Below are positions 51,292-63,379 of a stretch of 64,000 bases of DNA, in pieces (within the stretch, counting starts at the first letter, position 1; the number at the start of each line of letters is the position of its first letter). Source of the DNA: Lethocerus indicus (taxonomy: Eukaryota > Arthropoda > Insecta > Hemiptera > Belostomatidae). Under the pieces are notes generated by a model. That model was not told the origin of the DNA and searched no databases. It was given only the letters and a program-made list of their open reading frames with translations. The translations under genes were made by a program, and so were the position numbers. The stretch is taken from NCBI GenBank assembly GCA_019843655.1, contig JACDQD010000010.1:2959637-3023636 (forward strand), given 5' to 3'.

Positions 51292-52517
51292 ATTACTACG
51301 AATATGACTCCAAAGCGAGTATCATATTTCTGTCTCGAGTGTCAGTAATTTTTTTGACAATTAGCTAAACGGAATATAACCAGGTGAAGTGTAGCCAGTG
51401 ATGAGTATAACCAGGGTCGTGTAACCGGAGGTTTCCTCTAGGGGTGTAGCCGGTCCTATATTTAGGTAGTTAGGCGGGCGGAGGGGGGATACGGGGGTAA
51501 GCCTGCGAGGGCTAATTGGTAGCATCTGAGAGGCCTGCAGAGACACCGCAGTAGGCCTCTCGCACGCTCAACACAGATTTATGGAGGGTTCGAACCGCGT
51601 GCCAAGTCCCACCTACTCCCATTGTACCGGCTCCACAACGTCAAAGGGTTGCCCACCACGGTTTCTTCTGAAGGGTTTAACCGTCCGCGCGTCCGAGAGG
51701 CTTTTTTCAACCCGATTTTATGCGAAATGAATCGCGGCTAACTGTCGCCGAAAGAGCATTTTCAGTCCGAAATAATCAGCGACCGACATTACTATTATCA
51801 CGTTACGTTCAATACATTATTCTCATTAATCAAGCAGGATTACGCAATGACATTGTATTGATTAGAGAATTAAATTATAGCAAAACACTTTTTTAGCAGA
51901 AACGGGAATTACGTGAAATACAACATAAATTTACTAAATTTCACCTAGGAGAATAAAAACCGTGACCAACGCGATCACGAGCAAACATTTAAAAATTTCA
52001 ACCCGTAATAATGTCAGACCAGACCCTGAGTAATAGTATTAACTAATGGTGTGTAGTCAGTGTGGGGTTTTTTCTGTTGATCGTAATTTTTTAAAATTAT
52101 TCTGTCAATTATAAAAATAGAACAAGCGACATTAATGTCCAGATTGATTATAAGTTTAGTAATAATTAATCTCTTAAGCATACTTTAGATTTATTGTTCA
52201 GTAATCTATGTAGTGATTAGTAGCGTCTTTGGAAAAGAAATCCATCTTTCCTTCGCGAAATACGGCCGCACTAACCCACTCAAGTTTTTCTGAATTGTAC
52301 GAGTACGGTATTTCGAGATGGACCCTCCCCCGGCCGGTCTATTCGTGTGCCCGAGGAGCTAGGCCGGATTTATGCCCCGTTTTCCCAAACCAGACGGTAA
52401 AAGCCCCCACCACGGCGGGGCGTGTAATCGACCGCACATCTTCCTCAAACCGTCCTCCCGCACCCTCCTCATTTCTCATGGCCGGGAGGACTCCGTCCGC
52501 CCCCCGTCTCTCTGGGA

Positions 52518-52550
52518 GGACCGTCTTCGTTTTTGCTCACAGGTAAATCC
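52518..52550 (+). promoter_or_regulatory. Plus-strand acceptor/donor junction-like motif, copy 1
   Basis: A pyrimidine-rich tract (52522-52539) leads to TGCTCACAG, followed directly by GTAAAT, with the junction after 52543. It has the form of a ratchet-like site and resembles the motif ending at 57022. No adjoining exon is recognised. Confidence 0.25.
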
Positions 52551-55500
52551 CCCTCCGAAATCGTACTTCCTCCCTACATTATACTTTTTTATAAAGTGTT
52601 TTTTTACAAAGTCCGACATACAAGACGGCTCCCGCCTTCCTTAAATCAGACTGCTATTCGTGTTTTGCATTTCCTTCTACAATTCTATTTTTGTTGGTTG
52701 AATTGCGTAATAAAAAGAAAATAATATAGACATTTCCGTAACGAATTCCCTGACGTCAAACGGTGACTATTTCGACGACCGGCTTTGGTCACATGTAATT
52801 CCCACACCATATTTCCGTTTATAATTGTCAACTAAAGGTGTCGGGTTTTCCTAAAAAAGTTTCATTCCAAAAAGCCGAAAATCTCGAAAATAGACTCTGA
52901 TGAGTAATACCGGGGTTTACTAGTTCCTCTCGTCGTTTAAACAGTTATTGAAAGAAAATGAGAAACATTTCGAAGACCAAACCAGCAAAAGGAGGAGACG
53001 GAAGGTTGTGTAAACTACAGCATTCCAAACACATACAACCCACGAAACAGATATTTCCGAATCTGATATTTCGAATTTGAACCTATAAAATATTTCACGT
53101 TCACCCATAAGACTATGAAGTAAAAAATGAAAGTGAAAGGTATTTCCGTAAATTGGCCTTGTTTGAGACCAATATGTGTCACAGTTACCCGGCACATATT
53201 TCGGCGTTGTCAAACATCGGAAGGCCGAACTGCGGTCAAACTGAAATATAGTATCTTATTTTATTGGGTTAAAATGTTGTCCGGGGTTATTTTTTATCGG
53301 CCCAAGCAGCGAAACTAGTTCCAGATGACGAACGACCGCTGTCCTTGGATGACCCGAAAAAACAATTCTGTTTAAACGGGCAACGACAAAAAGGGAATTC
53401 ACAACTCCCTGCCAAGTGTAGCGGCTGAGAACGACTTTAGGGCTAGAATAATTTAAGCGCCGGAACATTAAGCAACCGGGCTCGGACAGATTAAACAATC
53501 TGTGTTATCTCGGGAAGAAGCGGGAGGATACGCACTATTAAGATAGGTGGACGGAAACGCGAGAAGCCGCCTCGGGGGTTATTTAGGCGGGGGCTCCAGT
53601 TGGAGGAAAACATCCGTTGGAGAAGTGATTTCATTTCCCCACCATCCCGCCCGGTCCAATGGCGCTGATTTCTGGCAACAGAATTCTCCGTATTTTTACC
53701 GCCGGAAAATTGGTATTTCGACAGAGGAAAATAAAATTGTGAAACGGCTACGCTTTGTCGGAAAGGTCAAACAGAAATGTGAAAAGATTATTGTTAAACA
53801 ATCCAAGGATAACAACCGCTATGTCCTGTAACGCTTCCATATAAACAACGAACAATTAACAGGTAAACTGTTATCGAAGAGAATTATAATATAATATATT
53901 GTCTGTATTATAGGCGAAATTATACTTGGAGGTTAACATAATTAAGTGAGTCGCAACAGGTTCCCATTTATACTGACAAATATCCTGAAGGATTTGCGAT
54001 AGAATTTAATGTCACTGCAAGTAATTTTTCAGAATAATATACTCGAATATCAGGAACGTTATAAACCTACAAAGTTAAAAATTGGTAACAAAATATTTTT
54101 CAAAATCCCCTATTTCACACGCTCCGATAACCACTGGTAAACGACAACGGTAAGTAACAGGGACAAATGAAAAAAATATATAAAAATCATAATGACGAAG
54201 TATTTTAAAATTTTTAAAAAGTTTGATATAAAATAAATGTATACGGTTTAATATTTAAGCATAAATAGGATGGACAACAGATCTGGGAACAAATATGGCC
54301 AAGCGTAGTCTAATCTTACAGACAGTAGTTACAAATTCTGAGCGAAAACATTTCTCAGTTTTCATCGTAATCAAGTCACCCCACCGAGAAAATACAAATA
54401 TCAATGGCACATGATCAAATACCCTGAAGTCAGGCCCCATTTTGGAATGGGGCGAAATTAAAGTGAAAGGAAGAAGGGGGCGGCGTTGGGCGGTCGCGGG
54501 CTATTTAGCTGATGTAACTGAAACAGTACGAAAACCCCACTCTCCTTATTGCATCCGTTGGAAAACCTTAGAGCGTACCCACATTCTCGAGTAAATTACA
54601 CTGTTAGCGCTCTCTCGCCGGTTCAAAGCAAGAAACATATATATACACATGATAGAAAAAGTTTGGTAGCAACAATCAACTCTTGACTTGATTGGCAAGA
54701 AAATATCAACGTATCTAGCCAAACAATATATGTACATCTATTTCAAAACAAATTAGTCCTCAGAATAATATAGTGATTGTTGACTAAACTAAAAAAGAAC
54801 TAAAGAATTACAAAACGGTCGAACGAGTCTGAAATTACAAAAGATACACCCAGAAATAAAATTTCCTAAAGGGAAATGTAACCATTTTATTTCAGATTAA
54901 ATCCATTCAATCAAAATGAAACCCAATCCCCCTTCCAAACGTCAGGATCCAATTTAATATTAGGACACGGCCCGATTCAACCCCATTCAATCCTCCCTTA
55001 ATGCAACCAAATTAGGATTCGCTTGGGAATAAATTCATGGATTGACCCTTATTGGAATTCAACGTCGACAGATCGTAGTCATACGCAGCAGAGTATTCTG
55101 GGCTAGCAATAGGCTAAATTAAATTAGCAATTTGAATAAGCATAGGAGAGAAGAAAGTACGCAATTCTAAAACACATCAGACGATCATTAGGTACCAAAC
55201 TTGACCAGTGTACGAATAATCTAATAAAATGATTAGGTTACAAAATATACAATCAGCATCCATCCCGCGCTTCCATAACCGTGTAGGTTTAATCCTGCCA
55301 ATGGAGTGCCTCATCAAATGCGTAATTTAAGAGGTAAATAGGAGTAATTAATACAAAATTTACGGATTTATAATTCATCGGAGATGACCGAATCGGTTAT
55401 CGAGGAAACCCGAAGCGGTCGATTAGTTTCTTGGTAGCAGATAATTAGGGTGCCCCCTTCCCCTAAACGGGCATTGTGTCAAGGGCGGAACGTTACCGGT

Positions 55501-56600
55501 GTTCAACCAACTGAGCAAGTTACCTTCTAGGGGCAGGCCTGCCTACCTCTCTCGGCAGCGAGCAGTGGTTTTTTTTTTCTTCTTGGACTCAAGGTTGAGC
55601 CGTCGCTCGGGATTTACTCTTGACACACTCCAGGACTATACCCCGAGCTCTTGATAACCGACCACCGTGGAATAATAAAAATCCGATAACTCTTATCTAT
55701 TCCCTGTACCGGTCCAATAATGGGAAACCCCACGAGATTTTCGTGCACGATCTCAGGACAAGATGGTCACATTTCATTGATTAATCCTTGAGTATGAATC
55801 ACGATTCATAATCCCATACTGCAGTGACAGTGTTAATAACGGGATGGAACTGTCCGGTATGGACAGCAGATATCCCCAAATATAACTCACAATAAAACTC
55901 TGATTTCGATACTTTCACCAATATTTGTATTGACAATCGATCATTTGGTATTTCTGAATTTAATTACTATGGTCCAACCAAAGTCATTAATATGACTTTA
56001 ACATCGATGCCGCCGATTGAATTTTACAATTGCGGCAATAAAACAAAAAAAAAAAAAATATTAATTGAAATGACGGAAATGAAAATAGAACAGATTGATC
56101 CTGCTCTCCTTTTATCGAGCTGCTTTGATAACATATCGTTTTTGTATTTGCACCTAAATTATGGAATATTACAGTTGCCAATCTATCGGATTAATTAGCT
56201 TACTCATTTAGCATTCCATTCATACAAAATACGTACGCGTGTATTGGGAAATCAAATGCGAGGGAGCGAAATGCGCGCTGATGAATTTGATTTTCAGAAA
56301 TAAACATTTAATCAATTTTCAATTGGGTCAATTGAATTGTTCGCTACTGGCATAATGGCGCGATTACTTTACTGAAATAAAATTACCCCTTATAGACTAC
56401 TCGTTTATTGCCGAATAAAATGTCGAAGTATCCATTAGACCGTGCTTAGAGTGATCATGATTATTTGAAAAACTATTGGACCAGTCGATCATTATTATCA
56501 GTACCGATGTAATAACTTAATAAGTCTTTAATTAAATAATGAATAAAACATAGGGCGTAGGTTGCACATAAACTTGGGATGACAATCCACAACCTCGATC
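52551..56600. other. Non-coding stretch, no gene seen
   Basis: Contains a CRE palindrome TGACGTCA at 52751-52758, a T10 run near 55569-55578 and an A14 run at 56045-56058. The frames at 52920-53213 (minus, 97 codons) and 53547-53831 (plus, 94 codons) are unrecognised. AT-rich DNA dominates 53.8-56.5 kb. Confidence 0.55.
56045..56058 (+). repeat. A14 homopolymer
   Basis: Fourteen consecutive A bases. No retroposon body is visible upstream. Confidence 0.95.
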
Positions 56601-56884
56601 ACAATATGACGCTTTCTCTGGCAAATCTCTCCCTCTCTCCATTCTTAACTCGCTTAGTCACCTAAATCATTAAAACGCCCGGTAATTTCTTATTCTCTTA
56701 AAGACCGGCCGAAGACAAAGGGGGCCCCCTCGACGCGGTGACGGAAGCGTTTCGCGGACAACAATAAAGTTTCTACCATTTATTTCGAAATAATAGTTGA
56801 GGGCGATAGTTCTCCATTATAACGGTGGGTCGGGGACCCCGGCAATTAAGAAGTTGTAATTGCGGTCGAGACCCATCTAACGAC

Positions 56885-56899
56885 CCTCCTCCTCCTCCT
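56885..56899. repeat. (CCT)5 trinucleotide run
   Basis: Five perfect CCT units inside a longer pyrimidine-rich tract. Confidence 0.9.
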
Positions 56900-56987
56900 T
56901 CCACTTCCACTCGACGTACACGAACTTCACACAACTCAGGATCTACTTAACGGGAGTTGGGTTCGCTCACATTTCCTTATCAACCTC

Positions 56988-57023
56988 GGACCGCTTTCCG
57001 GCATTTGCCTCACAGGTGAAATC
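56988..57023 (+). promoter_or_regulatory. Plus-strand acceptor/donor junction-like motif, copy 2
   Basis: GGACCGCTTTCCGGCATTTG leads to CCTCACAG, followed directly by GTGAAAT, with the junction after 57015. It resembles the copy at 52518-52550, which also starts GGACCG and ends GCTCACAGGTAAAT. GGTGAAAT (57015-57022) is exactly complementary to ATTTCACC at 57052-57059, so the donor-like end could fold into a hairpin with a 29-base loop. Confidence 0.25.
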
Positions 57024-57330
57024 GCGTTTTTCATAGCGAAGACGTAATTACATTTCACCAACTTCGTAAGAATAGTGTCCGCCCGAGGTTATTCGGAGGA
57101 ATTCAGACGACCCGGTAACCCTTAACCTTTGTCAGTAATGTCAACAGGTACACGAACTACTTAACACAAACCAACAGGTACTAACACGGATTGAATCAGT
57201 ATTTCACACGGCCAAATGTAATTATTTTCATGTAACCTTTTGGAATTAACAAATCGTATAAATGTAGTTCAATAATCAGAATATTTAATTGTGTTGTTAA
57301 TACGAGGGAATACTATCAACCGAGCTTATT

Positions 57331-57349
57331 TGGGGTTATTATAACCCCA
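57331..57349. repeat. 19-bp palindrome
   Basis: TGGGGTTAT and ATAACCCCA are perfect arms around a single central T. Confidence 0.75.
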
Positions 57350-60148
57350 CTTATTTTTTCACAGTTCGGTTTAGAAGGTACGGCAATCGTTAGATGGGAT
57401 TGGAAAGTAATTATTGAAGGAAAAATTACTGGAAAGTACATAAAACTGAGGTTGGTCAATTTTCAGTCTCACTTTTCTCCTCATCGACTAAAAAACTAAA
57501 AATAAGGGTATATGAAAGTGATTTGAATTCAGATGGGGCCTAGAGATAGGCCGCTGAAGCCGAACAAGCGAAAGACAATATTCTGTCTTTATACACTGGC
57601 CGGGGCCTCAACAAATATTCGGCGTCGTGAGAAACACAAATTCCGTTTCTGTGACCGTGACTCCTTTGTGCTATCGGAAGGTCCTTCTGTCCCTTGCTAA
57701 TTGAGGGGGAAGAGCGGGGAAAAAGGGAGGAATGCGCACCCTTTGCTCCCGTGTTGGAACCAGCGTATCAATTCAGGGTGGCCTACACCCCTCTACCACC
57801 GACCAACTCTTATTAAATGCGTATCACTCGTCCCGTTTCGCTTTCCAATGAGAGAAAGCGTCCGATAATCATACTACGGGGAAATATAGGAGAGGTAAAT
57901 GTTTCATGTTAGGGACACGCGGGCTTATTTCCTTGTACATTCAGGTTTGCAGAGTAGTGATTTCCTTCACGAACTTCCGGTCACGAAATATCATCAACAG
58001 TACTGTTGTTGACTAAATTTCAAAATTCAAGTAATTAAGTAGCGTTTATTTCCGATGTTCATACTTAACTCTTGCATTAACCAACTCTTAATGTTAAAGA
58101 AAGGTTAGGAGAGCAAAAATTGAGAGCAGAGGAGCGTGCTGATCAAATTATATGCTACGAAAATTCTGTGAGTCTGTGGGATGTTGATACTGAGAAAGAT
58201 TCGTCATTAATAATGCACAAGAAAACGTAATAAGTACTTATTAGTATTGAAATATCGTTATTTAAATATTAAACGAGGGGGCGTATATTTAACGGCGGTT
58301 CGTGGGGTGATTCCTGGATAACAACATAATTGTATTAGTATTTCTGCAATATAAAACCTCTTAACTATAGAGGTACATAAGAAATATAAATTTAATTCCG
58401 ACATTCCTTCTATCCTGTCCTCTTTCCTTAAGCGAAATTGAGTCCGTGACTCAAGTTAAACAGAGCGACTCGGTATGTGAAGGACGCCTCGAAAAGGCAT
58501 CAAGCGAAAACATTTGAGTCGAGCGGTAATTTTTTAACACCGCTTTAATATCGCTTCAACAGCGGGGAGAGTTATCGCGCTCCTCTGCTTTGCAATGCCG
58601 TCCGACGGGACCGAGTTATAGTTCTGTGAATAGGCGGAGTAATTAATCATTCTAGGACTCGTCCAGTGCAAATGGAAACCACTCAATGTAATCAATATGA
58701 GAGACGTCCAAGACCGCTCTAATAATACTGGAAGTGTTCCAATCGTGTCAAATGCATAATTTAAATACGCCGTCACGGTGGGATGCCCAGATCTCTCACC
58801 CCTAATGAACCTCACCGTAAATTCTATCTATATATTCGAGTGGTTTAAAATATTAAGACAAAACTGTAATGTAAATACTGTAGTTGTACATTTGGAGTAG
58901 AACTCATTTAATCAGAAAGTTCGGTTCGCCAACTGTAACTTCGGAGTTTTTCTTAATTTACTCCTTTAATCCTCCACTCTTTTAATCAATTAAAATTTGT
59001 GACTAAAGTTGAAACATCCACTGAGTTCTCTATCGGACTTGGGAAAGGAGTAAATGAAGGGGAATTTTCTTTTTACATCTTACATACATAATAAGTTAGT
59101 TTAAGACTGAAGATAGGGGAGGAGTTCGGTAAGAGTTTTGAAGTTCATCTCTAGTACGACTTTCCGTCTCCACCGGCTTATCTAGTCTTAACCGCTTTAG
59201 GAGCGCATCAATTCTTTTCTATCTACTAGTATTGTAAAAAAAATTTCGACAATTTCTTTTTAAAACGTGTTTGAGCCTACAGGTTAGAATTCAAGAGAAA
59301 GGCTAAATAGTTGATACTGCGGACATACATAATTCAATAAACGTATTTAATCGGCTGCACGGGAAAACCACGCTGCGGGCGGTACGCGAGCGTTTCCTGT
59401 GTGACTAACCGACGGTGCATGTGAATTGTGAAAAACGAAAATCCTTGAAAGCCGACTGGAAGCCAGAAATTCCGACCTTATGGGTAATCGAAGCCTGGGA
59501 CCGAAAGGCCAAAGGCCCTCGTCTTCAGACGCGTTGTAAAGATGGAGGCCGCGACATTCCATCGGGGGGGCATCGGCAGTTTCAATTCTCTGGCACTGAG
59601 TTAAATGTTTACAAATTTATGGTCCACTATTGCAAATCCGGGTAGTGCAAATCCGTAAATTAAGGTTTACCCTCTGCGAGGTTTCTGCCGCCGTCAGAAG
59701 ACAACGCCTCAGAACAGGGATAGGGCGCTTTGCACAGAAACGTGGAAATGTCTTTCCCTAACGAAGATTCGCAGGTAGAAATGAACGGCAGGAATTAGTC
59801 CAGGATTAAACAAATTAGTTCAGATTTTGACCATTTCACAAATGCCAACCAGAAAATAGTATGAACTAAAAAACAATCACCAGAAACCTGTTACTCCTCC
59901 TACTCTCATCTGTACTTCTGATAGGAAGCAGTTCATCTACGTGATGTAAATGCGAATATCGACTAAATAAACCTGTCCCAATAATTTGAATAGATATGGA
60001 GGGGATATAAAACTGTTCCAAAACCGTCAAGAGAAATCCTGTTAGGGGAAACCTAGGCTAGACCTACTTTTCGCCCTTGTCAGCGGTAATCGTCGGTGTA
60101 TCCTCCGGGGGCTACAGGAGGAAGATTGGGAATTGGTGAACGCAACCA

Positions 60149-60159
60149 GGAATCGAACC
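60149..60159 (-). promoter_or_regulatory. Pol III B-box match, possible tRNA/SINE relic
   Basis: The minus strand reads GGTTCGATTCC, an exact match to the internal B-box of tRNA and SINE promoters. The flanks form only four of five T-stem pairs. No 5' acceptor partner, standard anticodon arm or convincing A-box could be found upstream, so it is not an intact tRNA. A relic of a tRNA-derived SINE is possible. Confidence 0.25.
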
Positions 60160-61477
60160 TACGTTTACCCGGCTTGGAGTGTCTCACAGTACACTCAATT
60201 ATACACAATTTTAACCCCGATATGTAAAAGATTTCCTTTCCAATAAACAGTACTGCCCCCTTACATTCAACTTGTCCTCCCCTCCTGCACCTTTCATCGC
60301 TCTTCGTTTCAATCCGTCAAAGGAGGAGGCCAAAAAAAAAACGGTTGCCCGAGGCCCGTCGTGAGCTATCGATCGGGAAACAGAGGCCTGCCGGGAGGTG
60401 CTCTCACTTATCGCGGCCCGCTCATAAATCGGCAAGACCTTATCTGAGGGCGCCCCGCTAACTCCAACACACCCCCATTTGTCTGACCTCCTCCCCGCCG
60501 CTGGTAATTGAACCAACCTCCGCAGGTACCCAAGACGTACGCGCGCTTTCCAATCTGCAGAAGCCCGAATTTATTTTTTCCCTCCTTTAAGCGCCACTTC
60601 ACTTTTACGGGGCTCCCAATCGACACCGTAAAGCCCTGATGGAGGCGCGTTCGGACTCGCGGGTCATGAGATCACACGAGAGGGCGACTCAACCCCAAGG
60701 CACTTTTTAAAAACGAAACATCTTTTAATAAGAGCTCCAACTCAGTGCTACAAGCTAAGCTACCGAACTAGCCAATGTATTGCGTAGAAATGTTGACCTA
60801 GATGAGCGAACGTATATTTATATACCCCTCGGGGATGATGTCACTGGAGTCTGATTTATGTTCGATATATCCGGTTTATATTCGAATACAACTCGGTGAT
60901 AGAAACTCCCACCGCTTTGGTCACGCTCTAATATCTATTATTCAATAACAATATCTTATCGACAAAATAATAATAATACGCGAATTGAAAGATCAGACGA
61001 TTCGTTGGAGGTACTTTCGTCTTTAGAGAATCATTGAACGGTATCGTTTTTTAACTTTTTGAGCGGTTCGTTATTTTGCCCAATGTACCATACCTTCCAT
61101 TTTCACATAGATTCGACGAAATGAAATAACTTATTACAGAAATTCGATAAAAATAAAGTACTCTGTATTGAAACAAAAACGCGCCGATAATGGAGAGCCT
61201 AACACTCCAGCCACCGAATAACAAAACCGCAAGCCATGACCGTATAAATGTGAAGACCTTTCTGGACGGGGATCGATCCTGAATCAATTCCGCCCCCACA
61301 ATAGTACGACGGCCCGCATTTTCGAATCAAATCAACTCTATCAGCCGGGCCGATCATAAAAACAATGCCGGTTCAAAACAGGGCCGATGGAGGCTCGGGG
61401 GTGAAAAAAGATGAAAACAGGACGGAATCAGGGATTTGCATAGGTAATCGATAACATTTGTATAGGGCTACAGAAAT

Positions 61478-61499
61478 CCCCCTCCCCCACCGCCCCCCC
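61478..61499 (-). repeat. G-quadruplex motif, minus strand
   Basis: C5 T C5 ACCG C7 on the plus strand gives four usable minus-strand G runs if the C7 run is split. Confidence 0.6.
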
Positions 61500-63361
61500 G
61501 GACCAACAACCGAGCCCCGTCTCGAATCCATTCAGCCTCGGATCCGCATTCAACATTTACGCTTCGGCTGAGCCCTTTACTATTCCATTCCGGCGATATA
61601 ATCCGATAAAGGAGTCAAACCATTTAAAACTGTTTTCACGTTTTTTTATTTATTCAAACGAGATTTGTAACGGAGAGCGTGATTTGTTATTTCATTAGTT
61701 CGTTATCTAAAATCTAAATCTCCGTATCTCTTATCTTCAATTCGGTCTGAGGAACACCAGCCGCTTAAATTATCATTTTAAAAATATATGCAACCATAGC
61801 ACGTAACGTAATTAGTAGTATAATTAAATTACTGGATAAACTATGTTGCTTTTAGCTAGTAGTTTTCAATTATTTATTTTTATTCGTATTAATTAATTTA
61901 ACGCATTATTAGCAGGTCATTGCAGTTCTAACGAGGGTTAATTGAAGTGGAATTCAGAAAGCCATAGAAATTAGGATCTAGCTTAACTTAGTGTTTAACC
62001 GGTTTCAAATCAAGAAGGGGAACGAATTCATAAACACGTCTACATATATACTTAAAGTATACTTAAATTGACGTTATTACGGATAAACTATCCTATGTTA
62101 AACAGTTATTGCAATAAAATCGCACGAAGAATCCTGTTATTCCATTTATTGTTACTTATATTACGATTAAATAATAGCATTAGCGCCCTACTAAAAAGAT
62201 GAAAATAATTACGTATAGTCCCGTAAATCGTAAAAAAGAAGTGGGTTTTCTTCGGTACAATCGCGAAGTGGGCGAGATCCGAATGAAACCCGATAGTGGT
62301 TGTTACCGCTAAGCGAATTCGCGTCTGCAATTTGTTCGGTTCCGTCCAATTTAAAATCTGGGCCGATCGGGGCAACACTCTGGCCAGCGTTTTATGAGCC
62401 GCAGCCCCCTCGGGGCATTCCTCATTTCTTATTGCACAACCCCGGGGGGTTCGGTCCCAATTGCCGATATATCAAGCATAAATCAAGTCAAGAGGAAATG
62501 CTTTCATGATTAACACCAAGCAACTAACTAAATAGGAAAGTGACTAAGAAGGAAGCGTGAACTTGGGGAAGGTACAGGAGTTTTACACCATGACGGGTTC
62601 AACAGGACAATTTCCTTCCTCAACCTTTGTCCAAAAGCCTGCAAAAGCCCCAGTCAGTTAAATTCCTATAACTATAATTCGTGACATTTGAAATGGGGCC
62701 CAAACATGTGAAAAGTACTTAAAGGTATGTGATAATGAAAATTACATGTAGGTTTACACCACTGCAGATCGCTAATGAGACTCATCATATTCTGCCAGCA
62801 GGCTAAGACGCATCGCAGGTGCAGACCGCAATTACAGTTTGCATTTAATATTCGCTAACTGTTTAAATTCACTGAGCGTAGCTTCGCCACTCGCTCATTT
62901 GGTCCTTGCTAGCTAGGATCACGGTCAGTAGTTATGGATGTCCGCTTATGAAGATGCCTGTCGGCATTGCCAATTAGCGTAGGAACTAATAGGCAAGGGA
63001 ATAGTGATAATATGATCTGAATGAATTGCAATGCGTCCAGAAAAAAAGAAAGCGGGTATATTTTATAAATTGGGTTGATATCCCGTTCCTATAGACCGGG
63101 CTAATTCGGACTATTTGTTTGCACTGCACTCTACTAATGGAAAGCATTTAAATGCCGGGAATATAAAGCGAAGGCCGCCTCCCAGAAGCCCGGCGGAGTG
63201 GCCGCGGCACTTAAGGAGCTCGAAAACCGGTCTAATTAAACTGTCTATCGGAGAGTTGGAGTGGCCTGCGCTAATGGCCGGCCGCCCGGGCCCCGAAACA
63301 AGCTCCCGGGGCTGGGGACAGGTGACAAACTGAGTGTCCACTACAGGACCCAACTATCCCT

Positions 63362-63379
63362 GGACCTGACGTCAGGTCC
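63362..63379. promoter_or_regulatory. 18-bp perfect palindrome with CRE core
   Basis: GGACCTGACGTCAGGTCC is perfectly self-complementary and contains the full CREB/ATF site TGACGTCA at 63367-63374. The core alone is expected about once in 64 kb, but a perfect 18-bp palindrome only about 0.24 times. Function is inference. Confidence 0.5.

Larger units (their letters stand above)
49157..52500. other. Non-coding stretch, no gene seen
   Basis: Contains a 9-bp hairpin at 49309-49330 (AATGTGAAA and TTTCACATT), an interrupted hairpin at 50580-50604 (GAGCC and GGCTC plus four outer pairs) and the R3 local duplication. The remainder is AT-rich and featureless. Confidence 0.55.
56601..60148. other. 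Non-coding stretch, no gene seen
   Basis: Holds a pyrimidine-rich block with (CCT)5 at 56885-56899, the second plus-strand acceptor/donor motif, a 19-bp palindrome at 57331-57349 and a short direct repeat TGCAAATCCG at 59631-59640 and 59646-59655. Frames are 93 codons or fewer and unrecognised. Confidence 0.5.

Noticed and set aside
51580..51600. GGTTCGAACC word resembling a B-box
   Set aside because: The T stem cannot pair on either strand and no A-box is in place.
55501..55520. tRNA A-box-like word TGCTCAGTTGG on the minus strand
   Set aside because: No B-box or T arm follows at the required distance.
60130..60230. Possible minus-strand tRNA gene around the GGTTCGATTCC box
   Set aside because: The T stem has only four pairs, the acceptor stem has no partner, and the stem-loop upstream has an 8-base loop and lies too far from the T arm.
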